The notes beneath the pieces are model-generated. The model ran no database searches. It was not told where the DNA came from and saw nothing but the letters and a program-made list of their open reading frames with translations. 10,644 nt of DNA from Lysobacterales bacterium CG02_land_8_20_14_3_00_62_12 (lineage in GTDB: Bacteria; Pseudomonadota; Gammaproteobacteria; Xanthomonadales; Ahniellaceae), in contig PEUI01000243.1 in the NCBI GenBank assembly GCA_002785585.1, positions 4,020-14,663 on the forward strand, written 5' to 3'. Numbering within the stretch: position 1 is the first letter of the stretch; each line of letters begins with the position of its first letter. Below, one piece after another: positions 1 to 6,490 of this stretch. The position numbers and the translations under genes were made by a program.

Positions 1-976
1 TGCCGATGCAGCCGCGCAGCTCGCCCGACCGGGTTAGCAGCGTGACAAAACTCGCCCCCGGCTCGGCCAGCCAGGCGGAGCGCGGCACCGGCGTGACTGC
101 ATGTCCCAGTTCAGCAGCGATCGCACCGCGCGCCAGTTTCAGCAACACCGCGCCTTTTTCCGCAGCGGTCGGCGCCGCCACCGCTGTGGCGCTGAAAGCC
201 ACGGCGGCGTAGCCGACCACTCGCTCCGGATCGCCAGCCGTGTCGCTGGAATTGCGCACGTCCAGCACCAGCGGCTGCAGCCCATGCCGCTTCGCCGCCA
301 ACAGCAGCCCATTGACCGCGGTCGCACCACAGGCCTGTTCGTGGTTGAGATTTGGCGCCAGCGCAAGGATGGCGGCCACGCTCGCGCCGTCCACTTTGCG
401 GGCGGTCGCGGCGGGCAAAAAATGCGACAGATCGGTGCTGATCACGATCAAGGTCTCGTCACCGCCCCAGACCAATTCCAGTACCTCGGCCACTTCTTCC
501 GCCGTGGCCTCGCCCACCGCCAGCGGCAGCAACTGGAAATCGCCGAGCACCTGCTGCAAAAACGGCAACTGCACTTCCAGCGAATGCTCGCTCTGGTGCG
601 CCGCCGCGCTGAAAACCACCTGTGGCAGACCGATCAGGCGCTGCACTCCGGCACGATCCACCAGCACCTCACCCAGCGGCGTGGCGAAACGCTCGGCCAC
701 GGGCAAGGCCAGCCCGCGCACAAAAACGTAATGGCTGGGACCGAGCAACAGCACCCGGCGTATTCGACCGCGCAGCGCGCCCAGCCGGGCATAAGCACTG
801 GCGGCGATGGCGCCGGAATAGATATAGCCCGCGTGCGGCACGATCAGCGCCTTCGGCACCGGCGCTGCGGGATCGCGGCGCGCACTCGCGAGCAGATGGG
901 CGACGTCATGCTGAAGCTGGCCCGGATCGGCCGAATAAAACCGGCCGGCAACGGCAGCGGGGCGGAGGGTGGACAT
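1..976 (-). CDS. AmmeMemoRadiSam B+A fusion (MEMO1 domain joined to AMMECR1 domain), 3' end outside window
   Basis: I translated this frame by hand from the ATG at 976-974; 325 codons are present and the gene runs off the left edge. Residues 1 to about 265 are a MEMO1-type domain: VPHAGYIYSG (His48), LGPSHYV (His82), STDLSHF (180-186) and QACGATAV (Cys216). His48, His82 and Cys216 match the metal-binding residues of human MEMO1. From about residue 270 an AMMECR1 domain begins and reaches its LRGCIG hallmark at 320-325, where the window ends. Separate MEMO and AMMECR1 proteins, usually beside a radical SAM gene, form the conserved AmmeMemoRadiSam set; here they are fused. In bacteria the set is probably cytosolic and redox or metal related, but its exact reaction is unclear. 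The start is supported by GAGGG about 8 nt upstream. The family call is firm; the missing part should be the rest of AMMECR1. Confidence 0.9.
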   Translation of the reverse strand, partial: MSTLRPAAVAGRFYSADPGQLQHDVAHLLASARRDPAAPVPKALIVPHAGYIYSGAIAASAYARLGALRGRIRRVLLLGPSHYVFVRGLALPVAERFATPLGEVLVDRAGVQRLIGLPQVVFSAAAHQSEHSLEVQLPFLQQVLGDFQLLPLAVGEATAEEVAEVLELVWGGDETLIVISTDLSHFLPAATARKVDGASVAAILALAPNLNHEQACGATAVNGLLLAAKRHGLQPLVLDVRNSSDTAGDPERVVGYAAVAFSATAVAAPTAAEKGAVLLKLARGAIAAELGHAVTPVPRSAWLAEPGASFVTLLTRSGELRGCIG

Positions 977-993
977 ACGGCAATCCCTCATCA

Positions 994-1022
994 ATCTGTT
1001 GGACAGATGCGGCAAGCTGCCG
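994..1022 (-). promoter_or_regulatory. Two adjacent inverted repeats in the leader of the MEMO/AMMECR1 gene
   Basis: Bases 994-1008 read ATCTGT-TGG-ACAGAT, a perfect 6+3+6 inverted repeat. Bases 1010-1022 read CGGCA-AGC-TGCCG, a perfect 5+3+5 repeat that starts one base later. Both lie just upstream of the ribosome binding site of the minus-strand gene starting at 976. They could be an operator or leader hairpins. Their short loops allow RNA folding, but no known regulator motif is recognised. Confidence 0.35.
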
Positions 1023-1080
1023 AGCATTCAAGTCGCGACCATAAGTCCAGCCTGACGCAGCGCCGCTGCGGACCGCCGTC

Positions 1081-1362
1081 GTGCCCGGTCGCTTGCGCCA
1101 CGAGGAAACCAATCGGCGCATGCTCGCGCTGGACGAGGCACTTGGAGCAATAGAACGATCGGAGTCGTGCGCCGAGGCCTATCGGCGCATTGGCCATGAT
1201 CTGCGCGAGTTTGTGCTCTACGTGACTGATCGAGACGATTTCATTGCTTCAGTGAACGAGACCTTGGCCAGTCGCCCGAGGTATCCGATCGAGATCAAGT
1301 TCTACGAAGACGAGAACTGGTCCGAACTTCAGAAGCTCATCGATGACTTCAGCGAGGCCTAA
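1081..1362 (+). pseudogene. DUF695-like C-terminal fragment, probably N-terminally truncated
   Basis: A 93-codon frame starts at GTG 1081. A second possible start is ATG 1120, with GAGGAAA 11 nt upstream, giving 80 residues. The part LREFVLYVTDRDDF followed by RYPIEIKFYEDENWSEL resembles the end of DUF695 domains, where an 'REW/F-FYV-D' strand precedes a 'YPI-E...D.W' strand. In that family about 50 to 60 more residues normally come before the 'LALDEAL' helix. Here the frame opens only at base 1045, inside the promoter-side spacer of the MEMO gene, so the front half is missing. I read it as a remnant left at the edge of the accessory region; a short functional protein cannot be excluded. The function of DUF695 proteins is not established. 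It is convergent with the ATPase gene ending at 1426. Confidence 0.5.
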
Positions 1363-1425
1363 CCCATCGCTCAAGCGGAGCGCCAACCGGGAGCATGGTC
1401 AGGTCTAGCTTTGCAAGCGGTCGCT

Positions 1426-3186
1426 TCATGCATCGTCAAACTGGACCAATTTAGCCTGCAGCTTGTGCTTCAGCGCATCGATGAACGCATCGAGCCGCCC
1501 CCCTTCCGGTACATCGCGGAGCTTGATCTTCATATGGTGGTACTGGGCCTCTGGCGTGTTTTCGTACGAATGGGCACTAAGTGCACTCCTCACAGCTTTT
1601 TTGAACGCTGCGTTAGTTGCATCAGAATCGCGCAACAGCGGGTGTGCGGGACATACAAGTTCCAGCAAGATTTGTTCAGGACACACCTTGTCGAGCAATA
1701 CGACATGGTTCTTGCACCAGCGCATCCAGCCCTCGAGGTCTTCAGTGGAACCAACGATGGAAACATGCAGTTCCCTCAACCTTTCGACCATCTGTTGTTT
1801 TTGCTTGGCTGAAAGTTCGTCGGGATCCTGCTCGAATATGTTCTCCACAGCCTTTTGATCACCGTCCAAAACCATGACAACTTTCGCGCTTGCTTGAATG
1901 TGCGCGCGCACCTGATTTGAGAGCATTTCGGATACCCCTACTTCTGTGGCCACAACGACCGTCTTGTTAAGCAACTGTTTTGGCAAGCCTAAAATCGCGC
2001 AATCAACGACTGCCTTTAAAAGCTTGTCCTCGGTGAGGATCGTAATCTTTTCCTTGTCGACCACCCCGAGCCTTTCGAAGGCAGAGCCTTTCGTCGGAAT
2101 GGGTCGAGGCGCTATTCCAGCCGCAGTCTCCTCGAGGACCACTAGGGCGGCAGCTGGCAGCAACTGGACGAATGTCGGTGAGTGCGTGGAGATGATGACT
2201 TGGATGTGCTTTTCGTTGACGATCCTGAGCAGGTGTTCCGTCAACTTTTCCTGCGCTCCGGGGTGTAGCGAAGTCTCGGGCTCATCCAATAGCAACAGGT
2301 CATATGGCTTGAGGTTCTCGAGCGCCAATACGTAGTTCACGACCGCCAGTTCACCACTGCCAGCAAAGCACTCGGAATAGCTGCGCGCAGCGGTTTCGAA
2401 CCTCACACTGGGGGAGAAGACGTGCTTGTCGTAGAGGTTGTGGCTTATGTAACGTGCCGACTTGTAGTTTTTCTGGAGGATCTTGTTGACACTGTCCAAC
2501 TGGTTCGCCGCGAGAAGACTGTTCTTGGCAACTCGTTCAGACGAGTAGTAGACAAACGTTGACAGCTCTCCGTCAATCACTTCCTTGAGTTTCCCTGCGT
2601 ACTTGACGAAGTAGTCCTGCCGTTCATCCAGACTTGCAAGTAAGGTTGAATTGAAGAAGCGATCAAAGGCGCTCGACTCCGCCTTCGCGTTGAAGTAATG
2701 CGGCGTTCGCTCGACGGGTGTCCATCGGTCACCCGTCGCGCTCATGAAAGGTGCGTTTGCCGCGTTCTTTTCGGGCATGGCCTTCATACCCTCCTTCAGC
2801 GCAGGCCTTGTCGGCTCCCAATAGCCGTGGCGCTTATTGCCGCACATCTTCCGGGATTCGACAACGAGTTTCAGTGCCCTGACGTAGTGCGAATACCAAT
2901 AGCGATTCTGGTCCCTCTCGTCGAAGTCAATGGGGTCGACGGGCGTCGAGAACCAGAAGCGGGAGGTGCTGTGCTTAAGGGACATTCCCCAGGCGGCATG
3001 AAGTATCGAACTCTTGCCACCGCCATTGGGGCCAACCAATAGGGTGATGGGGAACTTGAACTCGATCTTCACATCCGGCGCAAAGTTCTTGAACTTCGGA
3101 AAGCACATCCCATGGATGAACTTGTCGAACTCACTCGCGTTGAATTTCTTGTGCGCCGAGGCGACAAGGTCATCAATGGCCGTCAC
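1426..3186 (-). CDS. OLD/AAA15-type ABC ATPase with C-terminal TOPRIM-like half
   Basis: The protein has 586 residues. The N-terminal half is an SMC/ABC-type ATPase: Walker A GPNGGGKS (52-59), signature-like CFAGSGEL (273-280), Walker B LLLLDEPETSLHP (297-309; Asp301, Glu302) and H-loop IISTHSP with His335. The C-terminal half (about 380-586) looks like a TOPRIM fold: ITILTED with Glu386 as the first acid, and VMVLDGD with Asp441 and Asp443 as the DxD pair. This order is that of OLD-family nucleases and of ATPase-TOPRIM defence proteins such as the PARIS fusion; which subfamily is not clear. In those families ATP-driven DNA or protein sensing is coupled to metal-dependent cleavage. Its ATG overlaps the methyltransferase stop by 4 nt (ATGA), so translation is probably coupled. 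Inference: it is the effector of a methyltransferase-linked defence unit. A site-specific restriction enzyme role is unproven. Confidence 0.85.
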   Translation of the reverse strand: MTAIDDLVASAHKKFNASEFDKFIHGMCFPKFKNFAPDVKIEFKFPITLLVGPNGGGKSSILHAAWGMSLKHSTSRFWFSTPVDPIDFDERDQNRYWYSHYVRALKLVVESRKMCGNKRHGYWEPTRPALKEGMKAMPEKNAANAPFMSATGDRWTPVERTPHYFNAKAESSAFDRFFNSTLLASLDERQDYFVKYAGKLKEVIDGELSTFVYYSSERVAKNSLLAANQLDSVNKILQKNYKSARYISHNLYDKHVFSPSVRFETAARSYSECFAGSGELAVVNYVLALENLKPYDLLLLDEPETSLHPGAQEKLTEHLLRIVNEKHIQVIISTHSPTFVQLLPAAALVVLEETAAGIAPRPIPTKGSAFERLGVVDKEKITILTEDKLLKAVVDCAILGLPKQLLNKTVVVATEVGVSEMLSNQVRAHIQASAKVVMVLDGDQKAVENIFEQDPDELSAKQKQQMVERLRELHVSIVGSTEDLEGWMRWCKNHVVLLDKVCPEQILLELVCPAHPLLRDSDATNAAFKKAVRSALSAHSYENTPEAQYHHMKIKLRDVPEGGRLDAFIDALKHKLQAKLVQFDDA

Positions 3187-4202
3187 TTTGCAAGTCCCTC
3201 TGCCATCGCCCTGCTGTGCGCAGCGATGAAGGAAGGCGGTAGAGCATTGCCGATCATCAATGCGATGGCTTCTTTTCCGTGCGAGATGTTGAACCGATAG
3301 TCGGCGGGAAAACCTTGCAACAGGGCTGCCTCGCGCAAGGTGATCGGGCGATCCTCATGGGGGTGAATGAAGCGTCCTTTCGATGGGTTGCTGCAGCCGC
3401 TCGTGATCGTGGGTGACACATCGTCCCATTTCATCCGGCCATAGACGTCGTTGAAGCCCGAGGTTTCTGCGTGACATCTGAGCTTCATGGAGGTCGGCAG
3501 GCTGTGGCGGCTACCGCCATCCTTGGGGATTGCCTCAATCATCGCCTGCACACGAGCGGATCTGTACTTGGTCGGGCAATCGTGCAGCGAGTCGCCGCTA
3601 TCGCCTGCTTGCGTCAGCTTTCCAATGGCATCCCGCACCGTGACTCGTCCAGGTACTGATGTGGCAAGTCGCGGAATTCCTATCCTGCTCGCGGAGAGGA
3701 TGAGGCGCTTGCGCCGCTGTGGCACCCCAAAGCAACTCACGTCGAGCACCTGAACGACAACTTGGTAGCCGCAGCACTCAAGTCTCTCTACTAAGGCGGT
3801 GAACTTCTCGTATCGAGCCAGCGCCGGAACGTTCTCCATCATCACCATCTTCGGGCGAAGTGCAACCGCAAGCCTCGCGAACTCGTCAATCAGGTCGTTG
3901 CGAGCATCCGGCGCTGCCCCACGCCCGCTTTTTGCGCGCAACGTGGAAAACCCTTGGCACGGTGGGCAGCCGGCCATCAAGTCGAGCTGACCACGTTTCA
4001 ATCCACAGGTTCGCATCAACTGGGCTGCGCTGACTTTGCGAATGTCCGTGCCCACCAGCGCGACGTCGGCGTGGTTAAGCGTGTAGGTCTCACGGGCCTT
4101 ACCATCAATCTCAACGGCAGCAAGCACTTGAAAGCCGGCGTCCTTTAGGCCACGCGACAAGCCGCCGCAACCAGAAAACAGATCAACCGCCGTATAACTC
4201 AT
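3183..4202 (-). CDS. C5-cytosine DNA methyltransferase
   Basis: The enzyme transfers a methyl group from S-adenosylmethionine to carbon 5 of cytosine in DNA. From the chosen start, 339 residues carry all main family motifs in order: I, VDLFSGCGGLSRG (6-18); IV, GCPPCQGFS with catalytic Cys82; VI, ENVP (123-126); VIII, QRRKRLI (162-168); then a short target-recognition region (about 185-250); GRMKWDDVSPTIT; REAALLQGFP; and X, GNALPP (318-323). The frame is open up to an ATG at 4259, but the ATG at 4202 begins MSYTAVDLFSGCGG, the usual start of such enzymes, so the 19 extra residues are probably leader. The small recognition region predicts a short target that I cannot deduce. It lies directly upstream of the ATPase/TOPRIM gene and overlaps it by 4 nt, which suggests one operon in which it protects host DNA. 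No classical restriction endonuclease gene is adjacent. Confidence 0.93.
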   Translation of the reverse strand: MSYTAVDLFSGCGGLSRGLKDAGFQVLAAVEIDGKARETYTLNHADVALVGTDIRKVSAAQLMRTCGLKRGQLDLMAGCPPCQGFSTLRAKSGRGAAPDARNDLIDEFARLAVALRPKMVMMENVPALARYEKFTALVERLECCGYQVVVQVLDVSCFGVPQRRKRLILSASRIGIPRLATSVPGRVTVRDAIGKLTQAGDSGDSLHDCPTKYRSARVQAMIEAIPKDGGSRHSLPTSMKLRCHAETSGFNDVYGRMKWDDVSPTITSGCSNPSKGRFIHPHEDRPITLREAALLQGFPADYRFNISHGKEAIALMIGNALPPSFIAAHSRAMAEGLAK

Positions 4203-4262
4203 AAAAATTCGCTCGTTCTCGCAAAGTGACACAAAGCAGCCACCATACAGCCATGGCATAGA

Positions 4263-4279
4263 CTTCGATCAAGACGAAG
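4263..4279. promoter_or_regulatory. Inverted repeat upstream of the methyltransferase operon
   Basis: CTTCG and CGAAG arms are separated by 7 bases. The repeat sits between the methyltransferase start (4202) and the spacer, where an operator for a minus-strand promoter could be. The arms resemble the CGAAA half-elements of the operator candidate at 4639-4662, so one regulator might touch both; this is speculative. Confidence 0.25.
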
Positions 4280-4564
4280 GGATGAGAGATGGCGACCGGC
4301 TTCCCACCACGCCTTTGCTTCGGCAATTATGTCTTGATGCCTACCGCAAGAAGACAAAACCCAAAGCCATTTTTCGCGAGTCTACGCTACGGATTCCTAT
4401 GGTCAAGGGTTTGCAAGACGCTGCGTGGCGGAACCGCCGCGATCCCTTCAAGTTGATTCCAGGTCCGATTGAACGCCGGGGAATCGTCAGCGGTTCCTTC
4501 TCCCGAGCAGAAACCGGATTTCAATCAGTACCGCTTCCGTCAGCACAGCTTCCGTGTGCTTGGC

Positions 4565-4578
4565 TTGTGGGAGCGGGT
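4565..4578 (+). repeat. REP-like half element (TTGTGGGAGCGGGT)
   Basis: The core TGTGGGAGCGG is the well-known start of REP-type intergenic repeats in Pseudomonas and Xanthomonad relatives. The second, inverted half that normally follows (ending in CCGCGA or similar) is not seen; the sequence instead continues with AGGGCGAGGG. It may be a decayed copy or chance similarity. Confidence 0.3.
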
Positions 4579-4612
4579 TAGGGCGAGGGTCTGGCCGAAG
4601 ATGAAAGCGCTA

Positions 4613-4641
4613 TTGACAGGCAACTGCGCATTGGCTACTTT
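4613..4641 (+). promoter_or_regulatory. Sigma-70-type promoter for the HTH/NTase operon
   Basis: A perfect -35 box TTGACA (4613-4618) is followed after 17 bp by TACTTT (4636-4641), a weak -10 that keeps the first T, the A and the last T. Transcription would start near 4648, about 23 nt before the ATG at 4671. The good -35 box and ideal spacing, directly before the first gene, support the call. Confidence 0.6.
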
Positions 4642-4662
4642 CGCATTTCGCGAAACACGAAA
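4639..4662. promoter_or_regulatory. 24-bp near-palindromic operator candidate
   Basis: The left half TTTCGCATTTCG and the right half CGAAACACGAAA are reverse complements at 10 of 12 positions. The centre is the perfect 10-bp palindrome TTTCGCGAAA (4646-4655). The site covers the -10 box and the predicted transcription start. The CGAAA element occurs twice per half, which suggests two dimers or an extended dimer. The winged-helix protein encoded right after it is the obvious candidate autorepressor (inference). Confidence 0.6.
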
Positions 4663-4670
4663 CTTTTCCG

Positions 4671-5210
4671 ATGCCCACGCCCAGACGTTCCAACCGCCAG
4701 CCCATTCTCAAGCCACAGGACTTCTACCTGCTACTGGCGTTGGCCGCCTGCCGCGATCAGGGAACCACCTACCCGGAGCTGGCGGCGTTGGCCGGCGTGT
4801 CGATGTCCGAGGTGCATGGCGCGCTCAAGCGAGCCGAGGTCGCGCGGCTGTTGTTTTTCGAGACCAAACGGCCACGAATTCTGGTGCCCGCATTCAAGGA
4901 GTTTTTGTTCCATGGTGCCAAATATGCGTTTCCGCCCGCGCGCGGCAGCATGGTGGCGGGCGTGCCGACCGCCCACGCGGCGGCGCCGCTGAATGCCCAT
5001 ATCGCGTCATCCAGCGATCCTGCACCGGTGTGGCCGTGCATTGCGGGCACGGTGCGCGGCATAGCCTTGATCCCGCTCTATCCTTCCGCGCCCGCCGCCG
5101 CGCTGCGCAACCCGGTGCTCTACGAGAGCCTCGCCTTGTTCGACGCCCTCCGCTCCGGCAACGTCCGCGAACGCGCACTGGCGCATCAGTTGTTCGAGGA
5201 CCGGCTGTGA
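4671..5210 (+). CDS. Winged-helix/HTH regulator paired with a nucleotidyltransferase (antitoxin-like)
   Basis: The protein has 179 residues. Residues 31-62 (TTYPELAALAGVSMSEVHGA and the following helix KRAEVARLL) form a typical helix-turn-helix; residues 65-80 would be the wing and the next helix. The rest (AKYAFPPARG, GVPTAHAAAPL, PVWP, ALIPLYPSAP, LYESLALFDALR) has no signal or membrane segment and looks like a dimerisation or partner-binding domain. It starts 9 bp after the operator candidate and overlaps the next gene by 3 nt (its TGA shares TG with the GTG start). By analogy to AbiEi/AbiEii pairs, it probably represses its own operon and may control the nucleotidyltransferase. No Shine-Dalgarno is obvious before the ATG, and the leader is short. 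The DNA-binding call is good; the antitoxin role is inferred. Confidence 0.75.
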   Translation: MPTPRRSNRQPILKPQDFYLLLALAACRDQGTTYPELAALAGVSMSEVHGALKRAEVARLLFFETKRPRILVPAFKEFLFHGAKYAFPPARGSMVAGVPTAHAAAPLNAHIASSSDPAPVWPCIAGTVRGIALIPLYPSAPAAALRNPVLYESLALFDALRSGNVRERALAHQLFEDRL

Positions 5211-5914
5211 TTGCGGGCGACCCCAACGTCCAAAGCGTCGAGCTGGTCGCTGCTCGGCTGGGCGATCTTTGCGAAGAACTCGTGCTGGTGGGCGGTTGCG
5301 CGGCCAGCCTGCTGATCGACGCGCCAACGTCACCACCGCCACGCGTGACCTACGATGTCGACTTGATCGCGGTGGTCGCGGCTCTGCGCGACTACCATCA
5401 ACTAGAACGCCGGTTTGCTCAGCGTGGTTTCAAGCGCGATTTGTCGCCGGATGCCCCGATTTGCCGCTGGCGTATCGGCGGCATCGAAGTGGATTTGATG
5501 CCCACCGACGCAACGGTGCTTGGGTTTTCCAATCGCTGGTATGCGCAGGCTGCGGCAACCGCGATGCGCCTGATTTTACCCAGCGGCTCGCCGATCAAGC
5601 TGATTTCTGCCCCCGCCTTTCTCGCTACCAAGTTCGAGGCATTTCATACGCGCGGCAAGAGCGACCTGCTACTAAGCCACGATTTCGAGGACATCATCAA
5701 CGTGGTGGAGGGTCGCCAGTCGGTGGTGGCGGAGGTCGGCGCCGGTGCGGCAGCGATGCGTGCGTATCTGGCCCGGCAGTTTGCCGGGATCATCGCCGTG
5801 CCGGACTTCATGAACGTGCTGCCGGGGTTGTTGGCCTACGACGACCTGCATTCCGCTAGGGTTGCGGCGGTCATGCAAAAGATTTCGTTGCTTGCCGGGT
5901 TGACGACGCCATGA
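5207..5914 (+). CDS. AbiEii-like nucleotidyltransferase
   Basis: The protein has 235 residues and starts at GTG 5207, chosen because GAGGA lies 6 nt upstream and the start overlaps the HTH stop; the frame is open far upstream (to 4469), but that part is antisense or out-of-frame noise. Nucleotidyltransferase hallmarks are present: LVLVGGCAASLL with Gly29-Gly30, TYDVDLI giving the DxD pair Asp50/Asp52, and IEVDLMPT giving the third acid Asp96. ATKFEAFHTRGKSD (141-153) and SHDFEDI (157-163) fit the lysine-rich and D..DI motifs of AbiEii/MenT-type enzymes. Such toxins transfer nucleotides to tRNA or other targets; this one's substrate cannot be read from sequence. It forms an operon with the HTH gene and, through a 4-nt ATGA overlap, with the small downstream gene. 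Confidence 0.8.
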   Translation: MIAGDPNVQSVELVAARLGDLCEELVLVGGCAASLLIDAPTSPPPRVTYDVDLIAVVAALRDYHQLERRFAQRGFKRDLSPDAPICRWRIGGIEVDLMPTDATVLGFSNRWYAQAAATAMRLILPSGSPIKLISAPAFLATKFEAFHTRGKSDLLLSHDFEDIINVVEGRQSVVAEVGAGAAAMRAYLARQFAGIIAVPDFMNVLPGLLAYDDLHSARVAAVMQKISLLAGLTTP

Positions 5915-6132
5915 GCATGTGCTGCTACGAGCCTGAGCGTGCCGGATGGGAAATTTGGAATGGCCCCGGATCGAATCAACTGTTGCTCGCGGTCACCGGC
6001 CCGCGGCGGGGCCAGGAGCTGTTCTGGGTGAGCGACTACGAGTGCGAAGAGGGCGACGCGCCCGACGACAGCAATGTCGGCTTCGTGGCCGCAAGTTTCC
6101 AAGCATTCCTGGATCCACACAGCGATCAATGA
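5911..6132 (+). CDS. Small acidic protein, third gene of the HTH/NTase operon
   Basis: The protein has 73 residues and starts in a 4-nt overlap (ATGA) with the nucleotidyltransferase stop, which favours real, coupled translation; a second ATG lies two codons later. No family is firmly recognised. The ending VGFVAASFQAFLDP and the upstream LLLAVTGPRRGQELFWVSDYE resemble the last two strands and helix of SUKH/SMI1-KNR4 immunity domains, so it may be a shortened SUKH-like protein. That is a weak analogy. Position suggests a modulator of the NTase. There is no signal peptide or membrane segment. Confidence 0.55.
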   Translation: MSMCCYEPERAGWEIWNGPGSNQLLLAVTGPRRGQELFWVSDYECEEGDAPDDSNVGFVAASFQAFLDPHSDQ

Positions 6133-6269
6133 GGTTCGTCACAAAGGCCCCGCGAGCGCTCGATGGCGGCCACCAGCAGACTCCACAGGTGAATTCGCGA
6201 GCGGCGCAGTGCCCCGGAAGCCAAAGGCGAAACGACAGCGGACACCAACCTTGTCTCTCCTGCTTGATG
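6133..6269. other. Short spacer after the NTase operon
   Basis: A 10-bp palindrome CGAGCGCTCG (6153-6162) is present, but no hairpin with a T-run, so no terminator can be called. No coding signal is seen. Confidence 0.4.
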
Positions 6270-6428
6270 TCACGAAAACTGCAGCAGGGCCGCGCGTCGT
6301 ACTTCGGCAGGCATCGGCCGTGCTGAATCCTCGAGATTTTCCAGCACCTGGCTGCGGATCATCATCGACTGAAGGTCCGCAGGCGTCGCCGTGCGGTGGC
6401 GGAGGTTCAGCACATCGGCCCCGAGCAT
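6270..6428 (-). CDS. Possible small hypothetical protein (52 aa)
   Basis: From ATG 6428 the frame encodes 52 residues: LNLRHRTATPADLQSMMIRS followed by QVLENLEDSARPMPAEVRRA and a short tail. The predicted helices, the proline-containing turn and the strong use of G or C at third codon positions fit a real gene or a gene remnant. The frame stays open to 6527, overlapping the end of the DUF11-like gene, and the ribosome binding site is weak. The family is not recognised. It could be a small regulator or the tail of a lost gene. Confidence 0.35.
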   Translation of the reverse strand: MLGADVLNLRHRTATPADLQSMMIRSQVLENLEDSARPMPAEVRRAALLQFS

Positions 6429-6462
6429 TGGCTTCGAGGGGCACTTGATGTTGGCAGCTTGG

Positions 6463-6490
6463 CGGGTCAACGCTACCGGGTCAAAGCTAC
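6463..6490. repeat. Two tandem copies of a 14-bp unit
   Basis: CGGGTCAACGCTAC (6463-6476) is followed directly by CGGGTCAAAGCTAC (6477-6490), one mismatch. The second copy contains the stop codon of the DUF11-like gene, so the repeat lies at its 3' end. This may be slippage duplication. Confidence 0.5.

Larger units (their letters stand above)
4203..4612. other. Spacer between the divergent methyltransferase and HTH/NTase operons
   Basis: About 410 bases without a convincing gene. Seen here are an inverted repeat CTTCG-ATCAAGA-CGAAG at 4263-4279, 60 bp upstream of the methyltransferase start and a possible operator; a tight GGCGG-AA-CCGCC at 4427-4438; and a TTGTGGGAGCGGGT word at 4565-4578. 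A 99-codon plus-strand frame (4282-4581) has no family features and no good ribosome binding site. The methyltransferase promoter must lie here, but no clear -35/-10 pair can be named. Confidence 0.6.

Noticed and set aside
101..1153. 350-codon plus-strand frame
   Set aside because: It is antisense to the MEMO/AMMECR1 gene, whose minus-strand reading shows clear conserved motifs. The plus reading is rich in Gln, Arg and His, typical of a shadow frame.
4203..4259. 19-residue N-terminal extension of the methyltransferase
   Set aside because: Family members normally begin a few residues before the VDLFSGCGG motif, as from ATG 4202. The extension looks like upstream leader.
4427..4438. GGCGG-AA-CCGCC as a terminator
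   Set aside because: The loop is only 2 nt and no T-run follows on either strand.
4282..4581. 99-codon plus-strand frame in the spacer
   Set aside because: No family features, no clear ribosome binding site, and it crosses a REP-like word.
4469..5206. Upstream extension of the nucleotidyltransferase frame to ATG 4469
   Set aside because: It overlaps the HTH gene out of frame, reads through the promoter and operator region, and has low-complexity Arg/Ala content. The GTG at 5207 has a strong ribosome binding site and the right domain start.
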